A stretch of DNA of 64,000 nt from assembly GCF_030052815.1 (NCBI RefSeq), contig NC_079498.1, positions 89,180,273 through 89,244,272 of the forward strand, written 5' to 3'. The DNA comes from Hevea brasiliensis (lineage: Eukaryota; Streptophyta; Magnoliopsida; Malpighiales; Euphorbiaceae). A program made the position numbers and the translations under genes. Position 1 is the stretch's first letter. Each line of letters begins with the position of its first letter. A model generated the notes under the pieces. The model made no database searches, had not been told where the DNA came from, and saw nothing but the letters and a program-made list of their open reading frames with translations. Below are positions 49,197 to 60,665 of the stretch, one piece after another.

Positions 49197-50553
49197 TTAA
49201 GTGCCAAATATATTTAAACTTGTGTTGATTTTCATCATGGCATTACATTCATTTAGATTGCTTGCATTAGATTTGTATTTAACATTATTATCTAAATAAT
49301 AAAGTCCATCATACATATAACCCAAGTCAACATATTTATTTCCAAAATGAATATTGCAAACATCATTTGTGAACTGAAATTCATAGCCACTTCTAGTCAA
49401 ACTAGATATAGAAATGATGTTCTTAAAAGCATCAGGTACATACAAAACATTATTTAAATACAAAACATGTCCATACATATATAAAGATTTAGGTCCTATG
49501 GCTAAAGCTTCAACAGTTGAGTCATTGCTAACCCGGAGTCTAATATCTCGTGACTGCAAGTTGCAACTATTTGCTAGTTCCTGCATATCAAAAGTAATGA
49601 GAAAACTAGCACCAGTATCTAAAACCCAAGCTGTAGATGAACTATGAGTATCATCAGAATCTAAATAACAAGACACAGACATACCTTCTGAAGGTCTATC
49701 CTTCTTGTCTTTTAGAGAAGCAAGATACTCTGGGCAGTTTCTCTTCTAGTGCCCATCCTTCTGGCAGTGGAAACACTTTCCCTTGCCTCTGTCAACTTCG
49801 GTCTTGCCCTTCTATTTTGCTATCTTCTTAGAAGGTTTAGGAATTTGAGGTTTCTTATTCTTATTGCCCTTCTTCTTTTTGGACTTTCCAACAGAAGAAG
49901 AAGATGCAATCAAAGCCACCTCTTTTCCTTTATTGCTCGATATATTCTTTTGGGTAATAACCAGCATATTAAGTAACCCAGCCAGAGTACACTCTTGCTT
50001 TGTCATATGGAAATTTGTCACAAAATTCCCAAATGACTCAGGCAGGGACTAAAGGATCAAATCCGTCTGCAGTTGAAAATCTGTGTGAAAATCAAGATGT
50101 TCCAGTTGCTCTATAAGCCGAATCATCTTGTGGACATGATCTCCTACATTCTGTTCCTCAGATATCCTCATGCTGGATAGCTGTCTAAATATCTCATACC
50201 TAGCATTCCTGCTGTGCTCACCATACAACTCTTGCAGGTGAAGAAGGATCTCATTTGCACTCTGCATATTTTCATGCTGCTTTTGTAACTCATTAGTCAT
50301 AGAAGCAAGCATGTAACATTTGGCTCTCATATCATGCTCCTTCCACTTGTCCAAAGTGTCTAGTTCCTCTTGAGTGGCCTCTAAAGGTAAGGAACTAGGA
50401 ACCTTTGAGTCTAAAACATATCCAATACGTTCTAAGTTTAGGACAAGTTTTAAATTTCTGAGCCAATCAGAAAGATTAGGTCCCGTTAACTTATTGTGAT
50501 CAGGTATACTCGCAAGGATATTGGATGGTGATGGTTATTGTGTGCTCATTATT
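49197..50553 (-). pseudogene. Copia F gag-protease
   Basis: The ATG at about 50553 (MSTQ) is followed almost at once by a TAA. The same frame then runs through a UBN2-type gag: NLSDWLRNLKLVLNLERIG and KWKEHDMRAKCYMLASM, then LLHLQELYGEHSRNARYEIF. Stops occur near 50047, 49810 and 49746, still in frame. The zinc knuckle KGKCFHCQKDGH lies near 49745-49780. Protease follows at 49682 with STAWVLDTGASFLITFD (active site DTGA) and LYLNNVLYVPDAFKNIISIS. All stops are single-codon changes in one frame, so decay is recent compared with A and D. Confidence 0.9.
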
Positions 50554-50559
50554 ATTAGA

Positions 50560-52030
50560 AAAATTAACTGTAAAAAATAACTAGATTAATTAGTAAATGT
50601 ATCAAGTAATTAACTAAAATGGTTATGGTCTTTTAATCAAATTGATCCTCCCACTAACTTAGCGAATCCTACACTTCCAAAGTAGGAAACGGAAATCCTA
50701 GTTGGATGGATTTCTAGTGGGTGATTGAATTCTTATAGTCTTATTGATCATCCTCAGGTACATCCATTATTAGAATTATAATAAACTATAAGTGAGCAAC
50801 TCCTTGCCCATCACATCTCATGTGAGGTTCAATCATTTATTTAGCCCATAATGCTCAAAATCTGAGGCACATCCATTATTGATTTATCTTGCATTAGTTA
50901 AGTTGATCCCATTGAGCAAGTAAACATGCAAATAATTTTAATGTCCTCGGGCACATCCATTATTGGCCACCAACTATTTACATATTTACAACATCTTATG
51001 CTTAACAATTATTCTTAAGAAAATCTCTTAAATAAATGCATCATTCCCAAGCTTATATAGCTAATAATGCAATTATTTAAAATTTTTTAAAATAATTGCC
51101 TCAATGGAGGGCCATGATATAATTACCATAATTATACTATTACCAACTTAATCATTTACTTGAAAGATTTTGTGGTCGGCCTAATTACTATTATGGTCTC
51201 ACTTTGCATATTATCCAATTGGCATGCATATATCACATATTTGCATACATTCATAAACATCTCATGCACATATGGATAAATAAATAATATAGTATGATCA
51301 TGGACTTTCTAAGGGATTCAATTCTGAGCCACCAAGAATTAAATCAGGGCATTATTAGGTGTATTTCATTCATTCATTCATATTACAAGAGTTGCTGAAA
51401 GAATACATAATCAACTTTTGATCTTGATCTCCTCCCACTGGTCCCACCAATGCTCTTTACCTCCTTGTTCTTCTTGCAATCCAATTACATTGTAATCCTT
51501 GGCATACCATGGCGAGTTTACAAGAGTATGGACTTTAAAGTCCTTAAATAAATGAAATTACAACCTAAATTATCACAATATTTATAATACATGCCACTAA
51601 AATAAAATTAATTATTTTACATCCAAAAAAAAATAGAAGAAATAAATCCAATCACATTGGTTTTTTATTGTCCATGATCATCCATCATGCATATTTAAAA
51701 TTTAACAATAAAATGAAATATACATGCTATAAAAAAAATTAAATTAAATTGAATATCACATATTCAACTAAAATTCAAATTTGAATCTTATTCAAATAAA
51801 TTTAAATATAGAAACCTTTTCCAAATTTAATTCTATGAAAACAATTTTCATAAATTAAGTGTGTGATTAAAATTAATAATTAAACAATTTAATTAGATAT
51901 GGGCTTAATTATGGGCCTTACAACAATTGCATAATGAGCCCAAAAATCAAGCCCAAAAAGCCCAACACGCCCTTGTACGGATCCAATCACACAATTAAGC
52001 CTCATAAACAATCTTAATGGCAAATATAGT
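50560..52030 (-). other. Copia F 5' leader (untranslated) with three CACATCCATTATT-type repeats
   Basis: About 1.47 kb between PBS and gag without open frames. Three similar motifs lie at 50753-50772, 50862-50880 and 50945-50966, each (plus strand) CTC/TGAG followed by GTACATCCATTATT or GCACATCCATTATT. They could be part of RNA packaging or translation control; function is not shown by the sequence. Confidence 0.65.
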
Positions 52031-52043
52031 GGTTCTGATACCA
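52031..52043 (-). other. Primer-binding site of copia F
   Basis: The reverse complement is TGGTATCAGAACC, two bases from the LTR end; tRNA-Met type, usual for copia. Confidence 0.9.
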
Positions 52044-52045
52044 AT

Positions 52046-54175
52046 TGAAGGAGTGGAAGAGTGGATTAAAGGGCATTAGAACCTTGAATTTCAAAAATTA
52101 TTTCTAGGGTTGCATGCACCATACCAAGTATCTTATGATCCTAATCAATTTTCAATGCCCAATTGCATACCAAAACATATTTTAGCATGCATTAAAATTT
52201 CATTTGCCATTAAAGATTGTAAATTAACATTTATTTCAATTAAACCCTAACTAAAAGAGGAATTTTTAGGTACTAACCTCTTGATGTACAATTGATGCAA
52301 TTCTGACTCTTAGGATGTTCTTAGGACCCCAAATGTTGTCCCTCTAGTTTGTCCACCACAAGCACACACTAAAGTTGCAATGGCAGCCCCTAGATTGGCT
52401 TCTCAAGCCTTGTCAACCAATTTTGAGATGGGGTTTATGCTTTGTAAAGGTTGTATGAATGTAGTGGGAGTTAGAAACACTTTCTAATAATTTTAATTCA
52501 AGAGGAGATCAAAGTTTTTCCTTTGAATCAATTGAGAAATTAATGAGAACAGGGAGACACCATGTTACCGTCCAACTTGAGAGAAAAGAGAGAGGGCTTC
52601 ATTTTTTTTTTTCTTTATTACTTTTCTTTATATACTTAGGTCAAACCCTCATTAACTCCTTTGCCATATGTCATCACAAGATCCCATCTTGTTATTGTTT
52701 GATTTAATCCTATGAAGCCAAGTGTCAAGCTCCATTTAAATCATGACATGTGATCTTCCATCATAGGAAGACAAGTGGCAAGATCATATGGTGCCATGTG
52801 TCACCATCTCATAGTGCCACATGTCACTATGTGAAAAGACCAATTTGCCCTTACTTTTTAATTTGAGTTCTCAACCCAAAATTATAATTTTTCCTCTTTA
52901 AATCAATTTATATAAAATATAAATTAATTAATTAATTAATCTCTATTAATTAATTTCACATAATTAAATTCATATTTAATTAAATTAAATATAAATATAA
53001 TTTATATTATACATTCAATAACCTAGATTTGGTTTCAAGTCATGCTAGGGACTTTGCAATCTTATTTCAAACCAATCCTCTTTAATTAATTAATTAAACT
53101 CTTTAATTAATCAATTAAATCACATTTTAAATGGTGATTAGCTTGTATAGATGTGTGACTTACTAGGCTCATTACTTATTTGCAATGAGATATGATATTA
53201 ACTCTTAATATCATTAGAACTCTTTCTTACCGTAAATGATTTCTCTAAATCATTTCAGGCATCTCATAGACTATGGTTGACACCTAGCATAGTATGCCAT
53301 GGCCACCCAATCAGTAATAAGGAATACCTTAAATGAACATTTAATCATATGTTACCATGCACTAGAATCTCTTCGTTACAAAATCCTAATTCGAGCTAGA
53401 GTCATGATTAATGTCAAACTCCATTTGCTATGAACATTATGTTCTCTTTTAATTACAGTTCTTGATTAATTAGATTTTCTTGTCAGAAACTCTTTTCTGA
53501 CTAAATCTATCTGTCCTGGCCAGGAACTTGAAACATCAAGAACAATTAAATGAACATAGGATTTTTTTCCCTATTTACTTAGGGTAACAGATTCCATCTT
53601 AATGAACACCTATCTCCATATATAACTAGTAGGAACCAACACATGCCCATATACCCATACACATTACAAGTATGAAAGCAATATCAAACTCAAACCACCT
53701 ATATACAAAATAACTGTATTATCTCAGGTCTAAAGATTATATGCACTGATATGATATATGACAATGCATTGACAAGAGTAAACTCCATGTGCTTGTCATA
53801 TGCATCACTGGTTTGGCCTACTTATCGTGTATAACTGCCTATCATATTTGTTATGTGGCATGATACTCACTATTCAAACTTATTAATATCTCATATTAAT
53901 ACTTTGGGAACAAATATGATTACAATTTTTTTGGATAAGTCATGTCCTTTGTGAAGTATCCTCGATTGTAAACCGGTTTATGATACTTTGTGCTAAAAAT
54001 ATTGTCACTCATATTCTTAACAACTTATGAATAGAATTTCTAACAAAATATCAATGGACCTTTTTAATTACACATAAATAGTTTACGTAAATAGACAAGT
54101 GAAAATTCCTTTTTATTAATAAAATTATATATAAGATACATACAAAATGATATGCTCTAGGGCATACTACTAACA
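52046..54175 (-). repeat. Copia F 5' LTR (2130 bp, complete)
   Basis: It starts TGAAGGAGTGG on the plus strand and ends CTACTAACA. It is the intact reference for the split 3' LTR (23148-23795 plus 45068-46545). CGATT follows at 54176-54180. Confidence 0.93.
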
Positions 54176-54775
54176 CGATTGATGGCCAAATCTACCAGAA
54201 TTATACCGGGAAGATGAAACGGCATGTGCACGAGGAGGGGACTTTTAGCATATTTTTCTGGCTAATGGAGCGACGGGAGGTGGCGGGGAGGTTGGTTGAG
54301 GAAGCACCAACGAGAGGGGAGCAGGGAAGGGTGGCCGGCAAACGTGGGGAAGGGAAGAGGAGATAGAAAATGGGAGGAAAAGGGACAGTGTCGAATGTGT
54401 AGGGGAAGGGGAAGAAAAAGAGAAATGGATCGGTTTGATTCGATCAGTTTGATTTTGTTCAATTTCATTCGGCCAGTTTAATTCAAGACACTCGAAATTT
54501 TGATATTTACTCAGCCCTGGGACCCAAAACAAAGCCTAAAAATTCCAAAATAATTATAAAAAACTCAAAAAAATTTGTGGAGTTCAAATATATTTTTAGA
54601 TTTACCATGTGGTCTTTAAATAAATTTTTAAAAATTGACAAAATTTATTATCTCAAGAAAATCAAATCTGATTTTAAAAATCCAGAAAATTCAAATTTAA
54701 TTTTCATAATATTTAATAAAGTGAAATATTATAATTTATATATAAAATAATTATTTAAAAATTTATAGTGTTACA
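54176..54775 (-). repeat. Element D 3' LTR, inner part
   Basis: It resumes D's LTR after copia F (CGATT then GATGGCCAAATCTACCAG) and matches 61464-62055. It ends at the reverse complement of TGTAACACTATAAAT next to the polypurine tract. GC-rich open frames at 54245-54532 lie in the LTR and recur as DNA near 61510-61740, so they are not genes. Confidence 0.88.
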
Positions 54776-54790
54776 TTCTCCCCCCCTTAT
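54776..54790 (-). other. Polypurine tract of element D
   Basis: The reverse complement is AAGGGGGGGAGAA next to TGTAACAC. GAGGGCAAATTTTC upstream parallels element A. Confidence 0.85.
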
Positions 54791-56081
54791 AGAAAATTTG
54801 CCCTCGAATTTTACACAAAACAAAATAAAAGACGGGATTACATATTAAACAAGTACAAGTACTAGCTGCGCATATCCAGCTCTGACTCTCAAGTGCATTC
54901 TTCCATTAACTGGCTCCTCCATAAAACCTTAATCATAGAGATCTGTTTTGATCTTAGCTGCCTTATCTGATAGTCCACTATGGCTACTAGCTATTCCTTA
55001 AAGGTTAAGTTTTTATTCAACTCCACTATATCTGGATATAGCACATGAGAAGGATAAGAAATGTAGATGTAGAACACTGGGTGGACATGAGAAAGGCTTG
55101 ATGGTAACTCCAGCCGATAGGTAACTGCTCCTACTCTCTCCGTGATATGTATCAGGGCTCTAATTTGTCTTTCTTCCCAAACCTCATAACTCCCTTCATA
55201 GGGAAGACCTTCAAGAACACATAGTCACCCATTGTAAACTCTACATCCTTTTATCTAGGGTCTACATAGCTCTTCTGCCTACTGAAGGCTATTTTCAAAC
55301 ATTTTCTGATCAAAGGGACTATCTCTAAAGTATACTGCACTAAGTCCACATCATGTACCTTTGCTTCCCCAACTTTTATTCAATACAAAGGGGACCTACA
55401 TTTCCTGCCATACAATGCCTCATAGGGTGCCATCCCAATGCTGGAATGATAGTTATTATTATAAGCAAACTCCACTAATGGTAGCTGATCATCCCACTAT
55501 CCTCCAAAATCCAAGGCACACATACGAAGCATATCCTCCAATGTTTGAATTATTCTCTTAGACTACCCATCTGTCAGTGGGTGCTAGGCTTTACTAAAGT
55601 TTAACTGTGTGCAAAGTACCTCTTGAAATTTCCTCCAAAATCTAGAAGTGAAATGGGGCCCTCTGTCCGATATTATAGAAGCAGAAACTCCATGTAATCT
55701 GATTATTTCACGAATATACACCCTTGCATACTAGGCTACTGAATAAGTGGTCCGTACTAGTAAGAAGTGAGCCAACTGGATTAGATGATCTACTATCAAC
55801 CAAATAGAATCATATCCCGATGTGGTACGAGGCAACCCAGTCACAAAGTCTATAGTAATCATTTCTCGTTTTCACTCTGGAATGGGAATCTCTGTAACTT
55901 CCCTGATGGCCTCTAATGTTCAAACTTCACCTTCTAACAAGTTAAGCACTTGGACATAAAATCTGTTATGTCTCTCTTCATGCCATTTTACCAGTACTAT
56001 CCTTCACATCATGGTACATCTTGGTGGAGCTTGGGTGGACATTGTAGGGTGCATGGTGTGTCTGCTGCATAATCTCATGAC
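54791..56081 (-). pseudogene. Element D integrase remnant
   Basis: DNA aligns with element A 20-1320 throughout: the chromodomain-like tail and C-terminal domain (about 54850-55300), the catalytic core region (55340-55880) and the zinc-binding part (55910-56060). Translations are broken by many stops and indels, so motifs are visible only piecemeal. At 56081 it switches to the non-coding core within the zinc-binding region. Element A keeps the same pol further, into RNase H. More decayed than A. Confidence 0.8.
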
Positions 56082-58768
56082 TTCAATCAATTTTAACGCA
56101 CCTCTTAGTGACTTAAGTCCCCATTTCTTTGTTTTAATAATCTCTGCTCCCTAAGGACATGACTTATGTTCCTTATCCTATAGTATCCTATGAGATGCTT
56201 TCCTGTAGCACTTATCATATGCATCTCGTTCTAAATCTTTACTTGTCCGATGACCTCAATGATCAATACCTATGCATCTTCTCACTCCCATGATACTTTA
56301 AATTTCCAATCTAATTTGTATCATTACTAAGGTCCTTAGACCAACTCCTGTCAATCTTATGTATTAGACCAACTCCTGTCAATCTTATGTAACTAGTTAT
56401 GTAAAGTTCCATTTAAGTGCCAAGTGCACCCTACACCATCTATTAACATTGGAAAGTGAACTGGGTCTCTCTTCTTATATGACAAAAATGTTTATATTCC
56501 CTGACAACCGAGTTAACGTGACCTTATCATTTCCCACTCCTTTTCTAGAATGGAAGTATCTTGACTTCTTCCTAAAGCTTCTTATTATGTGATGTACTTC
56601 TTGACACATTGGCACTTAGATAGAGATTTCACTACTCCTTTAATGTATCATCTCACCATAACTTGTTTTAAACATCCCTTAGTGTGTCCCTAGCATACTT
56701 ATTCCTCCTCATTCTCATCATTGTAACCGACTCTACCGAGCTTTCCTCCTGCTCTTTGGATCTTGTCTACTTCTTTTTCCTATTTCTACTATTGTTGATT
56801 TCTTTCCAACCTACTATACTTATTCTTTAACCTTTGTCCTCTCTCACTCTCGTACCTTTTTCCTTTAAGGATGTCCATCCCATCATCAACTTTAACATTC
56901 TTTTTATTTCTTAGTCCTATCTTGATTACTAGTTTCATTACTTCTGGACTTCTAACCTTACGATTAGTTCCTACTAGCACATCCTTCACATTATGTAACA
57001 CTTGCAATTGACCATAGAAAATTCTTTTTGTATCATGTTTTTCCAACTTGACAATCAGAACATTATCATTCCCTATTACCCTTGTAGGAAATTACTCATC
57101 ATGGTTAGATAGGGGCTCTTGAAACTATAGGTTTCACTTGAAATAACATGGCTGTGAGAAATGTGTGCTATGCCATAATTCTAGACAAGATTCTTCATGT
57201 GTTCATTTTCCTTAATATAACCACATATACTGCCCATAGCTCTCCGAATTTTAGCATCAAATTTACCCATCAGCAATAATTTCATCCACAAATAGTACTT
57301 CCTCCAGCTTATAATTAAGAAGGGTTGTTAGCCCTGGTAACTAACTCGATTTAACTCCTGTCGCCTCTTTGATCGTCATTTCATACTTAACATTAGGTAC
57401 ACACTTACTGTCATTTTTTTTAAAGAGAATGTACATGGACTGGTGCCTACCAACTTCTTAAATACCGGGTCACTTAACACAATTTCCCTTACTCTCCAAA
57501 GCTCTGCATCTATCATGATCTGATCCCTTATAATCCTTACAATGAAAATTATACTCTCCCTAAGGGGGTACCTGAGCCACTATTTTCTATCACACTACTG
57601 TCCCATTTAGGGCATCATTCTACAGATCATTATATTAGTGGTGCTCTTCTGTCTCTCCTAAGAAGACATTACCATATTTTGTAGCATAACTGACTATAAG
57701 AGGGGTACTACCTCCACCGCATTACTACAACTATACAAGGTTACCTGCTCTCTTTTTATATTATAAACTTTCCTAGAATGCCATTTTGTAGGCTATGAAT
57801 ATTATTCATAATCTCCAGTCTCCTTTAGGGAGTAAAACCGTACTTATGTTATGCTCCACTATCGCACAAATGAGATGCTATCTTCATTAAACTTTAGGTA
57901 ATACGTTCACTGTAATGCCAACACTGCTAGTGATCTCATATCAGAGACCAGATGATCCCACTAATTAGGGTCATCATTATACTGCAACCATACTAAAAAC
58001 CTTTAGTCTTGTGCCACTTATGCTATAACTCTACACTCAAGATAACTGAGTCGCTGACTCTAGTTATCAGTCAACTATGACCTTTGATATTCTATCTCAA
58101 GGGTCTTAAACCCTAACTAGGAGTTTTCCTAACTCTTCTGCAGATATAGAACTCTGTTCTAGCAAATTTATACCAAACCAGAGGTTATCTATAAACACCC
58201 TCATCATGGAACACTATGGGGAAGCACGCAACTCTATACAATAATTCCATGTCGGTATTACAATTTGTAGCTTACAGCATAAATATTGAAAACATTGCAT
58301 AGTTACTATGGTACGTCCCAACAGACCAAGTCTCCTGATCTCTTATCTCTCTTGAATCCACTAATACTGTGAACTTACTCTGACTAGGCCATCCACTGAT
58401 TACTGCCAGTAGTGGTAGCCTCACTCCCATCTAGGGTAGCTATGCATCCAAAATTCACCTTTATGTCCTCATGCCTTGCACTAGATAGGCACGCCACTTA
58501 AATCCATACTGACTGAAACATAACATTTCTTGGAGTATGTATCCCCATGATAGACCTCAACATGTCTGTGAACTCTAGTTCACATCACCACGTACTCCAT
58601 AAAAACTATGACACTAAATTGAAGAACTCTTAATTACCCAAAGAATAACGCAGAATCTAGAAATAAGAAATTATAGAAAAAGATGAAACAGGATCCTATA
58701 CCCTGCATGTGACCTTCTAACAAGACTCTTCTTAAAGCCTTAGACATGTACTTTCCATGAATATGGAG
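56082..58768 (-). other. Non-coding core module of element D
   Basis: It aligns with B 8340-12325 in reverse complement, with internal length differences. Anchors are TCAATCAATTTTAACGC next to the junction, TAGTATCCTATGAGATGC near 56203, and GTCCATCCCATCATCAAC near 56871. An open stretch at 56789-57046 (85 codons, Lys/Arg rich) corresponds to B 11405-11617. No Gag or RT is seen. Confidence 0.75.
58224..58507 (-). other. Conserved ~280-bp core block, copy in D
   Basis: About 260-545 bases after D's PBS, as in A and B. Includes ACATTGCATAGTTACTA and the GGCACGCCACTTAAATCCAT end. Confidence 0.55.
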
Positions 58769-58785
58769 CCTAAGCTCTAATACCA
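58769..58785 (-). other. Primer-binding site of element D
   Basis: The reverse complement is TGGTATTAGAGCTTAGG; one base differs from the B and C site. Confidence 0.87.
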
Positions 58786-60091
58786 ACTTTGTCACGACTC
58801 GATCCCATGAGCCAGACCGATACTAGGACTTGGGTCAGCATAAGGCCCTCAAAGCCTGTAGTAAGCCTAAACTATTCTTTAGCCTAATCTAAAAGCCTAT
58901 ATTCGAGCCCATTTCAAGAAACCAATCAGACAGAGTCTGGCCATAACCTGGACCATTCAACGAGGAGTTTTTAGCTCACCCGACTTGTGATCACAATATA
59001 TATATACATATGGGAGGCTCAACTCACCCTCACAATCATCAATAAATCAATATGATCATTGGGAGCTTAGCTCCCTCATCCACATAACCAATTCAATCCA
59101 TAAATCCACACATACATGATTAGTAGGTTTACAAATTAAAAATATAAATATATATTCTATTACAGTCCCAGAATAAATGTAATATTTTCTAACACATGCA
59201 GAGTTTTAGATTTCATCTGACATCATAAATTTTATGGGTAAAGCATCAATGGACCTGTTAGAAAGGAAACAGGTCAATCACAAGAAAAGCTTTCTTGTAA
59301 CCTGAAAAAATTGGGTAAACAGGAATGAAGGTTTGACTTATAAAGTAAGATATTAATTTCATATACAACTTCTATAACTATCTAGTACTAATGCATCTCT
59401 AAGGATGAAATGCAGCATAGATCCGCAATTTCAATAATTTCAACAATACTCGCACAAAGAATAATTTGGAGTACTTACACACCCGAACGTCACATCAATA
59501 TAAATACAATATTGGAGCTGATCCCTTATACAGCTCTCTTAATCTAAGGTTTGCCAGTGAGATCAACTTAGTAAGACTTTCTCTTATAATCCAAATGCAG
59601 GGGTCAATGAGATCAACTCAAAGCCATACTCACCCCGACTTATCACAAAAGGACTAGGCCCCAAGCGAGACTAGCTCAAGCTGATTTGCCCTTCCTATCC
59701 ATATCCACTACCAATGCACTACATATACTTTGATACACACACACAACTCTAAATTACCCTAAGGCAACATCCAAATCAAATCATTAAGAAATAATGCAAT
59801 ACAAAACATAACTATAATAGCTAATACATATAACTATAAATGATGCATGAGCATGCTGTGAATATATAATAATAATTTTGAAATTATAAATAAAATCAAT
59901 ATATACTCACAAATTAATCGAAATCACTACAGCGACTGGGCGAAGGAGGAAAGCTGACCCGGCTCACCTAAACAATTGCATTACAAACTGATCAATATTT
60001 ACTTAAACAAAACTTTGAAGAATCAAAAGACATCCTAAGTTTTGCTAAAAATCCAGCAGAGTTTTCCCTATACTTAGGATCTATGCAACCT

Positions 60092-60355
60092 AAGGGTGAG
60101 CATTCGATTCAAACCGAACCGAACCAAACCAAACTGAATTAAATTATGAAAACCGAACTATATATTTTAGAAATCGAACTGAACCGAAATTGATAAAAAA
60201 TCGAATTGAATCGAACCTCTCTATTTCAGTTCGATTCGGTTCAAACTGATCGATTTTGATTTTTGATTGATTTTCTAATTTAGACTTGATTTTCAAGTTA
60301 TCTGATCTAATTTTGACCATGGTTTGAACCTAATAACCATTAATCAATGAAATTA

Positions 60356-60413
<58 letters not shown>

Positions 60414-60665
60414 CATAAATTCTCCATAAAAATAAATCAATTCAAAAATCGATTTGATTCGATTTGAATATATAAAATTACTATTCGGTTCGGTTCAGTT
60501 TAATCGATTTTTTTCTCTTCAAAACCGAACCGAATCAAAATAATTGAAATTTTTATAATACAAAACTGAACTGAACCGATTAAATTTTAAAACCGAACCT
60601 ATTGAACCGAATTGAGTCCGTTCAGTTTGGTTTTTCGATTTGAATCGAAATCTACTCACCCCTAA
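60092..60665. mobile_element. hAT-type MITE inside element D 5' LTR
   Basis: The ends are imperfect inverted repeats: AAGGGTGAGCATTCGATTC on the left and, in reverse complement, TTAGGGGTGAGTAGATTTCG on the right. Flanks TGCAACCT (60084-60091) and CGCAACTT (60666-60673) are a diverged 8-bp target duplication, the size made by hAT transposases. The sister LTR (about 22316-22330) has a single CCAACCTGCAAAG, the empty site. The body is rich in AACCGAACC repeats near both ends and has a (TA)n tract in the middle. No coding capacity. Confidence 0.87.
60361..60411. repeat. (TA)n microsatellite within the MITE
   Basis: About 50 bases of TA repeat in the centre of the MITE. Confidence 0.93.

Larger units (their letters stand above)
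23148..54175 (-). mobile_element. Element F: Ty1/copia LTR retrotransposon, minus strand, interrupted by G1
   Basis: The LTRs start TGTTAGTAGTATG (reverse complement, at 54175 and 46545) and end CTCCTTCA (52046 and 23148). The complete 5' LTR is 2130 bp; the 3' LTR is split by gypsy G1 at 23796-45062. Pol order on the minus strand is gag, protease, integrase, RT, RNase H, which is copia order. The 5-bp target duplication CGATT (23143-23147 and 54176-54180) lies in element D's 3' LTR. The internal region is about 5.5 kb (46546-52045). In-frame stops and frameshifts make it inactive. Confidence 0.93.

Noticed and set aside
50753..50966. Possible CRISPR-like spaced repeats
   Set aside because: There are only three diverged motifs with unequal spacing in a plant copia leader, and no cas genes or bacterial context.
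54245..54532. Ser/Pro-rich minus-strand frame
   Set aside because: It is within the D LTR. The corresponding DNA near 61510-61740 does not keep the frame.
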